Assembly (NCBI GenBank): GCA_017743475.1
Contig: JAGHYV010000047.1
Span: forward strand, 1-37,490
Source: Roseiflexus sp.
GTDB lineage: Bacteria > Chloroflexota > Chloroflexia > Chloroflexales > Roseiflexaceae
Direction: 5' to 3'
DNA: 37,490 nt
Made by a program: the position numbers and the translations under genes. This document shows, in pieces, positions 27,785-36,529 of the stretch. Position 1 is the stretch's first letter. Each line of letters opens with the position of its first letter. The notes beneath the pieces are model-generated. The model saw only the letters and a program-made list of their open reading frames with translations. It made no database searches and had not been told where the DNA came from.

Positions 27785-30349
27785 CTACCCTCGATACAGC
27801 GCATTCGCTTCGGCTTCAATGGCAGCCAGCGCTGATCTGCCAGCATCATCGCTGATGGCTGCGCGCCCGGTGGCAATCCGATAGCGCAACGCGACCAGCA
27901 TGGCTGTGCGACGCACCCCTGGAGGTTCGGTTTTCGCGCGCGCCAGTTGCTGTTTCAGTTCTTCGATCAGCGCCGATCCCTTCCCGCGTCCACCGAACGC
28001 GCTCCTTGCTGGCGGCGTATGTCCCGTCAGCAGCGCTGCGAGGGTCGCCGCCCCAATCTTCGACAGGTGTTGATTGGCGTTGCCGCACTTCGGCGACTGA
28101 ATGCACGCCGGGCAACCGTCACTGCACGGACAGTCAATCAGCAACCGCCACGTCTGCTCCCACCACTGCGCTGCCTGTTCGTACCCCACCTCTGCAATTC
28201 CCACACCGCCCGGTACGCCGTCGTACACAAAGATCGTTGCTGCGCCGGTATCCGGGTGAACATCGGTCGATAGCCCGCCAATATCACCACGGTCACATTG
28301 AGCAAAGAGCGGCAACAACCCGATTGCTGCGTGCTCCATCGCGTGCAGCGCATCGATCACTCCATCGCACGCCTGCTCGACCTGCCGACAGATTGGATCG
28401 GGGACTGTCCACCACACTGCGATGGTGCGAAATGTTTGCGGCGGCATCGTCAGGCCATGCTCGCTGAGCACCTCGTCGGTATAGTGCTGCTTGCGCCGGT
28501 AGCCAACCACACGGCGCGTTACTTCAACAACGCCGAGAAAGAGGGTCGCCGGTCCAACATTGCACTGCCGACGCACCTGCTCGACGGTGATGTCAGTTTC
28601 GTCCAGGGTCTGGGTATAATACTCAACCCGTGCCCGTCGCGCCAGCGCCCGGCGCGGGGTCAACTCAACGACGATATAGGTATCGCCCTGGTGCATGTAG
28701 ACGGCGCCGGGAAAGACCTCGAACGGTGCGCGGGTGGCGGCAATCTGCTCGATCCGACGATCAGTATCAATATCGATCAGGTCAATCGAGTCTCCATCGG
28801 CGCTGCGAATGTTGACCCCAGCGGCCGGTCGGGGATCGCCAGCATACGCGAATCGACCGTCGGGCAGTGCGGCTAATTCACCGCGCCGGAGCAACCAGTC
28901 ACGCAATTTTGCGAAGGTTGCGCCAAACCAGAGATCATCGGCGTCGTGCAGCGGGAGTTCGGCGGCAGCGCAGCGCACCTGGTCACGCAGAATATATGGG
29001 TTGTCCAGCGCAACGCGCGCATATTCGTGGGGGCGGCTGAAGAACTCCGCCGGATGCCGCATGTAAAACTGGTCGAGCGGGTCGTCCTGCGCCACAAGCG
29101 CCGCCAGACTCTGCCCCTGCGAGCGCCCGGCGCGCCCTGCCTGCTGCCAGGCGCTGGCAATTGTTCCCGGAAAACCGCCCATAACGACAGCATCCACACC
29201 CCCAATATCGACCCCCAGTTCAAGGGCGTTGGTCGATACCAGACCCCGCAGATCACCGGCGGCAAACGCCTGCTCCAGACGACGACGCTCCTCGACGGTG
29301 TATCCCGCGCGATAGGCGGCAATGTGCCCAACGTCCGATTGGCGCTTTTCTGTCGCGTCTTCCGACCGGGGCTGGTTTTCCAGCGCCTCACGCGCATAGC
29401 GCAGCACCAGCTCCGCGCTGCGCCGGGTTCGGGCGAATGCCAGCGTCTTGACGCCAGCACGAACCAGCAACGCCAGCAGGCTGGCAGTTTCGACGTTGGT
29501 GCTGCGTCGTTGTCCCTGTTCTGACATCCAGGCAATGCCGCGTTGCCGGTCGGTCAGCGGCGGATTCCAGAACAGGAAGGTGCGTTCCCCCTGTGGTGCG
29601 CCATCGTCGTCGATCACCCGCACCTCATCACCGACCAGCGCCGCCAGGTGCTGCTGCGGGTTGGCGCTGGTCGCCGAACAGCAGATGAACTGCGGCGCAC
29701 TGCCGTAATGGGCGCACAACCGCCGCAACCGCCGCAGAATGAGCGCAACGTGGGTGCCGAATACGCCCCGATAGACGTGCGCCTCATCCAGCACGACGTA
29801 GCGCAACCGCACCAGGACTCCCCGCCAGCGCGCGTGATCGGGCAATAGCGTGCGATGGAGCAGATCGGGGTTCGACAGAATGACATGCGCCCCAGCGCGC
29901 AGACGGTCGCGTGCCGGGCGAGGCGTATCGCCGTCCAGGGTTGCAGCCGTAAGCGCCGGACCGCCCGCGGCTTTGAGCGTCGCAAGCAGACTGTTCAACG
30001 CGCGCAACTGGTCGGCGGCGAGCGCTTTGGTGGGGAAGAGGAAGAGCGCACGGGCAGTGTGATCGGTGATCGCTGCCTCAATGGTCGGCAACTGATAGCA
30101 GAGGGTCTTCCCCGATGCCGTCGCTGTCACGATGCCGATATGATAACCGGCGCGCGCTGTATCGAGCGCAGCTGCCTGGTGGGTATAGAGGCGGGAAATC
30201 CCGCGTGCAGCAAGCGCGGCAGCAAGCGGTTGCGGCAGCGGCGCGGAAGGTTCCGCAAAGCGCGCAGCGCGCGCAGGGAGACGTTCGATATGCGCAATTT
30301 GACCAGCATAACCGCGCGCGCCGCGCAACAGTTCAACAAAATCGGTCAT
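27785..30349 (-). CDS. DEAH-box DNA repair helicase with DUF1998 domain (Hrq1/MrfA/YprA family)
   Basis: An 854-residue superfamily 2 helicase. The N-terminal RecA lobe has a Q-like YTHQAAALD, Walker A TATASGKT (Lys81), the LDEAH box (188-191) and CSATSANP; the second lobe has GVDIGGVDAVVMGGFPG and QQAGRAGRSQG. The C-terminal DUF1998 part carries the zinc-binding cluster CPCSDGCPACIQSPKC (740-755). This order matches bacterial MrfA, which acts in mitomycin-type DNA damage repair, and fungal Hrq1. It should unwind DNA 3'-5' in the cytoplasm. No partner nuclease gene is beside it. The ATG at 30347-30349 has only a weak upstream site. The family call is firm; the repair role is from homologues. 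Confidence 0.9.
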   Translation of the reverse strand: MTDFVELLRGARGYAGQIAHIERLPARAARFAEPSAPLPQPLAAALAARGISRLYTHQAAALDTARAGYHIGIVTATASGKTLCYQLPTIEAAITDHTARALFLFPTKALAADQLRALNSLLATLKAAGGPALTAATLDGDTPRPARDRLRAGAHVILSNPDLLHRTLLPDHARWRGVLVRLRYVVLDEAHVYRGVFGTHVALILRRLRRLCAHYGSAPQFICCSATSANPQQHLAALVGDEVRVIDDDGAPQGERTFLFWNPPLTDRQRGIAWMSEQGQRRSTNVETASLLALLVRAGVKTLAFARTRRSAELVLRYAREALENQPRSEDATEKRQSDVGHIAAYRAGYTVEERRRLEQAFAAGDLRGLVSTNALELGVDIGGVDAVVMGGFPGTIASAWQQAGRAGRSQGQSLAALVAQDDPLDQFYMRHPAEFFSRPHEYARVALDNPYILRDQVRCAAAELPLHDADDLWFGATFAKLRDWLLRRGELAALPDGRFAYAGDPRPAAGVNIRSADGDSIDLIDIDTDRRIEQIAATRAPFEVFPGAVYMHQGDTYIVVELTPRRALARRARVEYYTQTLDETDITVEQVRRQCNVGPATLFLGVVEVTRRVVGYRRKQHYTDEVLSEHGLTMPPQTFRTIAVWWTVPDPICRQVEQACDGVIDALHAMEHAAIGLLPLFAQCDRGDIGGLSTDVHPDTGAATIFVYDGVPGGVGIAEVGYEQAAQWWEQTWRLLIDCPCSDGCPACIQSPKCGNANQHLSKIGAATLAALLTGHTPPARSAFGGRGKGSALIEELKQQLARAKTEPPGVRRTAMLVALRYRIATGRAAISDDAGRSALAAIEAEANALYRG

Positions 30350-30519
30350 AGGCGCCCGCCGATGCGTCCAATTCCAGACACCGCACCATCATGGCACGGC
30401 GTCAAACGGATGTCAAGACCGCAATCCGCTCGGAGAGCCGGAATAGAACATGGATTGGCGCGGATATGACGGATAAGCGCGGATGGTGAGGAGGATCCCC
30501 TCCGCTGCAGCCCGGATGT

Positions 30520-30720
30520 CAGCCTCAGACAGGCTGAAGCCTGCCTGAGTTCGGACAAGCCCCGCGGGCTAGATTAACCCGGCGCACGTTCGGCGCGTGG
30601 CAGGTGACGAACGCGCCAGCCCCGCAGGGGCTTCCACGCGCTCAGGGAGGGCTTCAGCCCGCACGAGCAACGTCGCCCGCAGGCGGGCTTCGCTCTGGAT
30701 GGTCGAGGGCATCAGCCCCA
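30520..30720. repeat. cluster of GC-palindromic repeat fragments
   Basis: Several short units such as CAGGCTGAAGCCTGCCTG, AAGCCCCGCGGGCT and GCCCGCAGGCGGGCTTCG occur here, relatives of the 68-bp units at 22758 in both orientations. No reading frame in 30350-30924 looks coding. Confidence 0.5.
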
Positions 30721-30767
30721 CAGCTATTTAAGGAACACGCCTTGTGTACGATGCCCACTCATGCGAT

Positions 30768-30816
30768 ACCGGATCGTAATCAGCCACATGCACGTTTGCA
30801 CAGGTTACGATCCGGT
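30768..30816. promoter_or_regulatory. perfect 12-bp inverted repeat
   Basis: ACCGGATCGTAA (30768-30779) and TTACGATCCGGT (30805-30816) are exact inverted copies separated by 25 bases. A short T-rich stretch follows on the plus strand. It could be a terminator-like hairpin, a repeat end or a protein site; the sequence does not decide. Confidence 0.5.
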
Positions 30817-30924
30817 TTTAGTGTGCATAACCAAAAGTCAACAGCATCGACCCGCTTGCCAAAAATGCCATGATGCACGTGCAGCATTCAATGTCGCGCA
30901 GAAACCACGAAGTCGCAATGAACC

Positions 30925-31657
30925 ATGAATGTTCCCGACCATGCCCCATTCGTCCAGCGGCATCGGTATGACCTCATCCGACTGCGCGATCATCTCGCCG
31001 GAGGTCATCGCTGCACCGACGCATGGATCGCGATAGCGCATCTGGTGCATGAACCGTGGCAACGCCTGGACTGTCTGGAACGGGCGTGCGCCGTCGACTC
31101 CGATGACCAGAACCTGCAGATCGCCCGCCTCGAACACTATATCGTGCTGCATCCAGACGACGCACACGCAGCGGAAGAACTGCGCGAAGCGAAAGCCCGC
31201 CGTGTGCTGGAACGTTACAAGCCGCGCGTCTTTCGCCATCAGGACGCTTCACAGCCGATCGGCGCCATTCTGCGCGCTGCGCGCCATCTGCGACGCCGAT
31301 CTGGAAGTTGTGCCGGAAGAGCAGGATCGTCTCCGTCGCCTTGGACGCTCACTACTCATGGGTGACCTGCTGGTGCGGCGCAGCAAGGTAGCGCCAGAAA
31401 CGCTGGCGCGCGCTCTGACGTTGCAAAGCCGCCTCCGTGCGGTGAACGGCGCTGTGCCGCGCACGCTGGGAGAGTAATCGTCTGGAAGTACGTTACCCCT
31501 GATTAGCCGCGCCCCGCTCAAACAGATCCGTCTGCACGCATCCGGCGCCCATGAACCGCTCGGCGAAATCCTGCCGCGTCACGGCGCCATCGATGCCGGC
31601 ATCCTGCAACGCGCCTTCCAGCAGCACATGCACGATGCAATGATGGCATTCGAGTGA
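30925..31657 (+). pseudogene. TPR-like plus MshEN-like protein, frameshifted and interrupted by a stop
   Basis: The first frame (from ATG 30925) reads a helical, TPR-like region: TDAWIAIAHLVHEPWQRLDC, LERACAVDSDDQNLQIARLE, HPDDAHAAEELREAKARRVL. Near 31270-31282, in a GCGC-rich run, the reading passes to another frame: LRAICDADLEVVPEEQDRLR, GDLLVRRSKVAPETLARAL. That resembles the short repeat of type II secretion E N-terminal (MshEN) domains. A TAA at 31475-31477 stops it, but the same frame continues with LKQIRLHASGAHEPLGEILP and ILQRAFQQHMHDAMMAFE to 31657, another such repeat. One indel plus one stop make it a pseudogene unless the sequence is in error. Confidence 0.6.
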
Positions 31658-31659
31658 GT

Positions 31660-31735
31660 ATCGGCTATGCGAGGCGAAGCCTGCCTGTGCGGGCTATACC
31701 GGATTATTTATTCAAATGTGAGGGCTGCTATAATT
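31660..31735 (+). repeat. 68-bp family repeat, single copy, ending in a TATAAT box
   Basis: CGGCTATGCGAGGCGAAGCC, then TGCGGGCTATACCGGATTAT and TTATTCAAA parallel the second unit at 22829-22894. It ends GAGGGCTGCTATAATTC, so TATAAT lies at 31729-31734, about 87 bp upstream of the HAD gene start; a good -35 box is not seen. Confidence 0.6.
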
Positions 31736-31820
31736 CTTAGGGATCATTACCAGCAACACACGTGCCCATCATTTCCGGTAGAGATCGTGGCAGATAGAAG
31801 GGCAACAGAAAAGACGCACC

Positions 31821-32483
31821 ATGACGCTTGCGGCAATTTTATTTGATCTCGACAGCACGCTCTACCCGCGTTCCGCAGGCGTTCAACATGCTCTCGACGA
31901 GCGGATGAACGCGTATGTTCAGCGCGTCACCGGTTGCGCCCTCGAAGAAGCGCCCATCCTGCGCGATTCCTGGTTCAAACGGTACGGTACGACCCTTGCC
32001 GGATTACAGCACGAGTACCATATCGATGCCGAAGATTATCTGCGCGTCATTCATGACATTCAGCTGGAAACGTTCTTGAAGCGTGATCCGGAACTCGACG
32101 CTCTGCTGGAACAACTCGATCTTCAGCGTGCAATCTTCACCAACTCGCCTGCCGAACATGCAGCGCGAGTGCTGCGCACACTCGGCGTTGCGCGGCACTT
32201 CCCCCTGATTTTCGATATTCGCTTCTTTGAGTTTCAGCCCAAACCGAAACTGACCGCCTACACCCGCGCGCTTGATGCGCTCGGAGTCGCCGCAGGCGAA
32301 ACGCTCCTGATCGAAGACATGCCGCAAAACCTGCCACCAGCGCGTGAACTTGGCATGCGCACCATCCTGATCGATGAGCAGGGTACGCACACTGCCGATG
32401 GCATCGCCGACCACGTTTCACCCGATATTCGTGCCGCGCTGCGCATTGTGCTGAACGGCGGCATTCGCAGCGTCCGGGCATAG
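31821..32483 (+). CDS. HAD-superfamily hydrolase, pyrimidine 5'-nucleotidase-like
   Basis: A 220-residue haloacid dehalogenase-fold phosphatase. Motif I is FDLDSTLYP (nucleophile Asp9, acid/base Asp11), motif II is IFTNSP, motif III lysine lies in QPKPKLTAY, and motif IV is LLIEDMPQN. The helical cap after motif I, with the STLYP signature, resembles yeast Sdt1/Phm8 and plant pyrimidine 5'-nucleotidases, so a nucleotide or small phosphate ester is the likely substrate. There is no signal peptide. The ATG at 31821 directly precedes motif I; the ribosome-binding site is weak. It is monocistronic, facing the SPFH gene tail to tail. Confidence 0.88.
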   Translation: MTLAAILFDLDSTLYPRSAGVQHALDERMNAYVQRVTGCALEEAPILRDSWFKRYGTTLAGLQHEYHIDAEDYLRVIHDIQLETFLKRDPELDALLEQLDLQRAIFTNSPAEHAARVLRTLGVARHFPLIFDIRFFEFQPKPKLTAYTRALDALGVAAGETLLIEDMPQNLPPARELGMRTILIDEQGTHTADGIADHVSPDIRAALRIVLNGGIRSVRA

Positions 32484-32534
32484 TAGCGAATGTGATCACG
32501 CCGCCTCGTTTTTCTCTCGACAAAGAAATGCAAA

Positions 32535-32554
32535 GGACGCGGCAAGCCGCGTCC
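32535..32554 (-). terminator. terminator of the SPFH gene
   Basis: GGACGCGG and CCGCGTCC form an 8-bp perfect stem with a 4-base loop. On the minus strand it is followed by TTTGCATTTCTTTG, giving the T-rich tail expected downstream of the gene ending at 32588. It may also stop transcription from the convergent HAD gene. Confidence 0.75.
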
Positions 32555-32587
32555 CTGCTGGTATTCCGGATCAGTTCGTTTCCACCC

Positions 32588-33544
32588 CTACGGCGACGTT
32601 GCTGGTTGTTCGTTTGCTGGCGCGGGCGCGGGCGCCTCCGCTGGTGCGCGCTGTGGCGCTGGCGCCTGACTGCCCAGCACCTCGCTCGAAGGAATGCTGA
32701 GCATTGGCAGCAGACTGTTTTCGCCGCCGACAAACCGTGGCATCACCCCATCCCAGCGCTCGATGAAGCGCAGTTGCAGCAGTTCCGCCGAAATCACCTC
32801 GCGCTGTAAACGCAACGCTTCGGCTTCCGCGCGCGCAATTTCCAGGCGCGCCTTCGCTTCGGCTTCCGCGCGCGCAACCTGCTGCTGCGCCTCGATCCGC
32901 GCCCGCTCCAGTTCACGCGCCGCACGCAACGCATCCTGCTCGGCAACCTGCTTCGCCTCGATTGCGCGCGCAAACTCCGGGCTGAAGTTGAAATCGGTGA
33001 TCGAAACGCTCTCGACAATCACACCACGCGGTGTCAACCGCTCGCTTAAGCCGCGCTGGATCAACTCCGAAACTTCAGGACGACGGGTAATCAACTCTTC
33101 TGCCGTAAAACGCGCCGTTGCCGCCTTGATCGATTCCTGGATCGCCGGATCGACGACCCGCCGCTCATAATCGACGCCGATCTCCCGAACCAGACGGTCC
33201 ACCTGACCTGCATCGGGGCGATAGTTGATGACCACCTGGGTCGTCACCGTCTGCAAGTCGCGCGAAGCGGCGCTTGAGTTCGACTCATAGCGCTGGGTGC
33301 GCACCTCAACAATTGTCACCGACGTGATAAACGGCATACGGAAATGCAACCCCTCTTCGAGCACACCCGTGATTTCACCGAACGTCTTCAGCACACCGCG
33401 CGTTCCCGCCTCGATGGTCGTGACCGAACTGCTTCCAAGAAAAATCCCGATCACCACGATCAAACTCAACACAATCAGAACCGATACCGAACGTCCACGC
33501 GCATCAGGGTTCTGAAACGCCCTTCCTTCCTGTCCCTGGTTCAT
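32588..33544 (-). CDS. SPFH/Band 7 (prohibitin, HflK/HflC-like) membrane protein
   Basis: A 318-residue protein with a short cytoplasmic N-terminus, one membrane helix (about 20-40, VSVLIVLSLIVVIGIFLG), a Band 7 domain (about 45-220, with AGTRGVLKTFGEITGVLEEG and LHFRMPF), a long charged coiled coil (about 195-265, rich in Ala-Glu-Arg) and a Pro/Ala-rich tail. SPFH proteins build ring-like scaffolds in membranes and often regulate proteases such as FtsH. ATG 33542-33544 follows AAGAGG by 6 bases; a GTG one codon earlier is less well placed. No second HflK/C partner is adjacent. Confidence 0.9.
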   Translation of the reverse strand: MNQGQEGRAFQNPDARGRSVSVLIVLSLIVVIGIFLGSSSVTTIEAGTRGVLKTFGEITGVLEEGLHFRMPFITSVTIVEVRTQRYESNSSAASRDLQTVTTQVVINYRPDAGQVDRLVREIGVDYERRVVDPAIQESIKAATARFTAEELITRRPEVSELIQRGLSERLTPRGVIVESVSITDFNFSPEFARAIEAKQVAEQDALRAARELERARIEAQQQVARAEAEAKARLEIARAEAEALRLQREVISAELLQLRFIERWDGVMPRFVGGENSLLPMLSIPSSEVLGSQAPAPQRAPAEAPAPAPANEQPATSP

Positions 33545-33586
33545 CACTCACCTCTTCTTATGACCTTTCTTGTCGCTATGACAACA

Positions 33587-33613
33587 AAGCCCGGAGAGAA
33601 ACCCTCCGGGCTT
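33587..33613 (-). terminator. terminator of the amine oxidase gene
   Basis: AAGCCCGGAG and CTCCGGGCTT form a 10-bp perfect stem with a 7-base loop. On the minus strand it is followed by TGTTGTC. It lies between the amine oxidase stop (33821) and the SPFH start (33544), about 208 bp past the oxidase. No gene was seen in the rest of this gap. Confidence 0.6.
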
Positions 33614-33820
33614 CTATCCACTGTATCACCAAAATCTTCTACTGAAGTATACCCGATCCTGATGCGTTGTGGATGGAAAGAGCGCTCGATTGGAGTATTA
33701 CCGTGAACGTGTCATCGCAAACGGAAATTCAGTCAACGTGTAGCAACCTCTGCGGGAACCGAACTCGTCGCCGGACACGACACGCCTGCAGGACACACAC
33801 TCAGAGCAAGATTGTCCTTA

Positions 33821-35074
33821 TCATCTGCCCACCTCATCAGCGGCGCGCCACCCACTTTCGATGGCGCCATGCACCGTTTGCGGGTTGCTGTCGTATGCGG
33901 TTGCCTCGCCTGCGAAGAAGAGCGTAGCACCCTCCGGCGCCGCCAGCACGATGCGCGCATCCGCTGCACCGGGCGGAACGTGCGCATATCCGCCATATGC
34001 GAAGGGGTCGGCACCCCACGCGACTCGCCGCGCAGCGCGCTGCCGCTGCGCCAGATCGCGCCGCCCCAGCAGGATTTGCAACTCTTCCAGACCTGCAGCC
34101 AGCGCTTCATCGTCGTCGAGAGCATCGAGCGCACGGGCGCGCGCTGCGGTTGCATAGGCGACAATCACTGCGGCATCGTGGGTGGTATGCGCGGCAGTCC
34201 ACCAGCGCGCCGATAGACCTTTGTGCGCCATGAACGTCAGGTCGGCATCCCATACCGGTTCGTCGAACCGATAGAACAGTTTGGTCGCCGGTTCGATGCG
34301 CAATGCGTTGATCGCCTGGCGCTTCCGGGCGCTGAGCGGCGGATCGAACTGCGGAAGACCACGCTGCAATACGGCAACCGGAATGGTGACAATGCACCGG
34401 TCGCCGTGGAAGATACCCGCATCGGTTTCGACAGTCACACCGCTGGACGTGTGACGCACCAGGTGCACCATCGTGCCGGTACAAATGTCGAGACCACGCG
34501 CGTACCACTCGAGCAGTGCAGCATACCCCTCGCGCACGCGATACTCGCGCCTGCCGTGATCGACGCGCAGTTCACGCGAGAGATCGACGCAACTCAATGT
34601 TTCGACGGAAGCGCAGCACGTCTGCGCAAGCAATACATCCGCTACCGTGAGCGCCTCTTCGTCGAAGCCGCACTCACGCAAGTAGTGCGCCAGTGAACGA
34701 TCCGGCACATCGTGTGGAACATCACGCAACCGGTCGAATGCGCGAAACAACGCGCCAATCAGGTCACGACGGTGCGGTGGCAGCGCATCGAGGGCGCGCG
34801 CCGATCCGCCATCGCTCCAGCGCAACCGTCCGTAACGATCAACCGGGATCGCCTCCAGACCGGCAGCTGTCACTAGCGCGCGGGTAACGGTGTATTCACC
34901 GTGGATGAATTCAGCGCCGTGTTCGACGGGAAATGGCGCAAAGGTGTAGTCAGTCCAGATCCTGCCGCCGATGCGCTGCCGTGCTTCGATCACCTGCACC
35001 GTTACGCCTGCATCGTGAAGACGACGGGCTGCGGCAAGACCGGAAGCGCCTGCACCAAGGACAATGACATGCAT
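33821..35074 (-). CDS. flavin-containing amine oxidase (monoamine oxidase family)
   Basis: A 417-residue FAD enzyme. The N-terminal dinucleotide fold is clear: VIVLGAGASGLAAARRL (3-19), then VIEARQRIGGRIWTD, the GG-motif of amine oxidases. The C-terminal FAD motif is LFFAGEATAYDSNPQTVHGA. It would oxidise an amine or similar substrate with oxygen as acceptor; the substrate cannot be inferred. I chose ATG 35072-35074, eight codons after a longer option, because MHVIVLGAG starts the fold directly; no ribosome-binding site is seen, so the message may be leaderless. There is no signal peptide. It diverges from the GNAT gene, and the second 160-bp repeat lies between them. Confidence 0.9.
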   Translation of the reverse strand: MHVIVLGAGASGLAAARRLHDAGVTVQVIEARQRIGGRIWTDYTFAPFPVEHGAEFIHGEYTVTRALVTAAGLEAIPVDRYGRLRWSDGGSARALDALPPHRRDLIGALFRAFDRLRDVPHDVPDRSLAHYLRECGFDEEALTVADVLLAQTCCASVETLSCVDLSRELRVDHGRREYRVREGYAALLEWYARGLDICTGTMVHLVRHTSSGVTVETDAGIFHGDRCIVTIPVAVLQRGLPQFDPPLSARKRQAINALRIEPATKLFYRFDEPVWDADLTFMAHKGLSARWWTAAHTTHDAAVIVAYATAARARALDALDDDEALAAGLEELQILLGRRDLAQRQRAARRVAWGADPFAYGGYAHVPPGAADARIVLAAPEGATLFFAGEATAYDSNPQTVHGAIESGWRAADEVGR

Positions 35075-35124
35075 ACAGGGATAGCAGGTATAATGCAATC
35101 AGAACGGACAACGATAAGCATACC

Positions 35125-35284
35125 ATGAGTCCACTGCAAAAAGGGCATGTCACCGCCGAGGCGCAGCGTTCGCAGAGGCGGATTCCATAGCGAGTCACGC
35201 ACACGCATGCTGCGCCATGCATCCATCATGGTTCGTTTGTAGGTTTCTCTGTGCCCTCGGCGTCTCGGCGGTGCGTTTTTGCAG
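35125..35284 (+). repeat. 160-bp dispersed repeat, copy 2
   Basis: Same length as copy 1 at 3631-3790, with about 12 substitutions by eye and no indel. The right end TTTTTGCAG stops 12 bases before the GNAT start codon, so any promoter or leader of that gene must lie within the repeat or upstream of it. Confidence 0.88.
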
Positions 35285-35296
35285 CAATGTCATATT

Positions 35297-35722
35297 ATGG
35301 ATATTCGGGTCGCAACACTGGCGAATGCACACATTCTTGCCAATCTGAACGCGGACTTCGATGGCGTGCAGATGACGCCGGAACGCATGGCGGAACAGAT
35401 GCTCCGCTGCTACGATGTTGAACGTGCGTTGATCGCAAGTATCGATGGTACGGCGGTCGGTTTCGCCTACCTGCGATTGATCCCCTGGCTGTACTACGAT
35501 ACGCTGTATGCAGAACTGACCGAACTGTTCGTGCGGGAACCCTTCCGGCGTCGTGGCATTGCATCTGCACTGGTGGCACACGCTCAGGGTCTGGCGCGCG
35601 CGGCTGGCGCGAATGAGTTGCGCATCCTGACCGGACGCGACAACCCGGTGGCGCGTGCGTTCTATCGGAAACTGGGATGCGCTGAGGAGGACGAGGTGTT
35701 GCTGATACTGCATCTCGTATAA
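35297..35722 (+). CDS. GNAT family N-acetyltransferase
   Basis: A 141-residue single-domain acetyltransferase using acetyl-CoA. The acetyl-CoA-binding loop is in FVREPFRRRGIASALVAHA (about 77-95), the RxxGxA signature, and the last strands follow GRDNPVARAFYRKLGC, typical of motif B. The acceptor is unknown. I placed the start at ATG 35297 because MDIRVATLAN begins the fold; the upstream TTG frame reads into the repeat. No ribosome-binding site is visible. The lipoprotein gene follows after 40 bp, but the functional link is unclear. Confidence 0.88.
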   Translation: MDIRVATLANAHILANLNADFDGVQMTPERMAEQMLRCYDVERALIASIDGTAVGFAYLRLIPWLYYDTLYAELTELFVREPFRRRGIASALVAHAQGLARAAGANELRILTGRDNPVARAFYRKLGCAEEDEVLLILHLV

Positions 35723-35762
35723 TGAAAGCGCATAGACACAGATACCATCAAGGAGTCAACAG

Positions 35763-36485
35763 ATGTCGCAGTGGTTACGCGCGGCGTTATCCGCGATTAT
35801 GGCGATGATCGTCGTCGGGTGCGGTCCGGCGGCGCCGGTCGTCACCCCAACGCCCACCCCGACGCCAGCGGAGATCAGTGCGCGTGCGGGACAGGCGACA
35901 AGTGCAGCGCAGAGCCTGGCATTTTCGATCACCGTCACCGGGCAACCGGTGTACACCGATCCGTCGCGGGTGTTCGTCATTACGGCTATCGACGGCGCGC
36001 TCCGCCGACCGGACGGGGTGCTGGCGACGCTGAAACTGCGCAGCGCAGCCGGTCTTGCAGAAGTGCGAACCGTCTCGCTGGCAGGGAAACAGTACGCTAC
36101 CAATCCATTGACCCGCGCCTGGCAGTGCCTGACGCCAGGGCAGGCGTTCGATGCCGCAGTGCTGTTCGACCCGCAAAAGGGGATTGAACGCCTGCTTCAG
36201 GATGGCATCGAAAATATCACCCTCGTTGGTGAAGAAACTCTCGACGATCGCCTGACGTACCACCTGCGCGGCACGATTCCCGGCGCACGCATGGCGGACA
36301 TCAGCGGCGGATTGATCGGCGCTGCTCCGGTCACCGCCGACATCTGGGCGGATCGGGAGACGCTGCGCCTGGCAAAAATTGTCCTGGTCGATCAGGCGCC
36401 CAATGCGCCAGAGCCAACCACCTGGACGCTGGTGTTCAGCGCCTATGACCAGCCAGTCGATGTGCGCCCGCCGATCGAGTGTTGA
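35763..36485 (+). CDS. LppX/LprAFG-family lipoprotein (LprG-like)
   Basis: A 240-residue lipoprotein. The signal peptide ends in the lipobox MIVVGC (Cys20), followed by a Pro/Thr-rich tether (PTPTPTPAE) and a mature domain that follows the LppX/LprG pattern: paired beta strands with SLAFSITVTGQPVY, a Trp-containing ATNPLTRAWQC, then FDPQKGIERLLQDGIENITL, VGEETLDDRLTYHLRG and TADIWADRETLRLAKI. In mycobacteria such proteins hold diacyl or triacyl lipids in a pocket and hand them to or from an MFS exporter. A GGAG site (AAGGAG) precedes ATG 35763. The exporter-like gene follows 44 bp downstream, reproducing the lprG-p55 order. Confidence 0.82.
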   Translation: MSQWLRAALSAIMAMIVVGCGPAAPVVTPTPTPTPAEISARAGQATSAAQSLAFSITVTGQPVYTDPSRVFVITAIDGALRRPDGVLATLKLRSAAGLAEVRTVSLAGKQYATNPLTRAWQCLTPGQAFDAAVLFDPQKGIERLLQDGIENITLVGEETLDDRLTYHLRGTIPGARMADISGGLIGAAPVTADIWADRETLRLAKIVLVDQAPNAPEPTTWTLVFSAYDQPVDVRPPIEC

Positions 36486-36529
36486 ACCGTCTTTCGGGAT
36501 GAATATCGTTCGTGAAAGGTGATTCCTTG

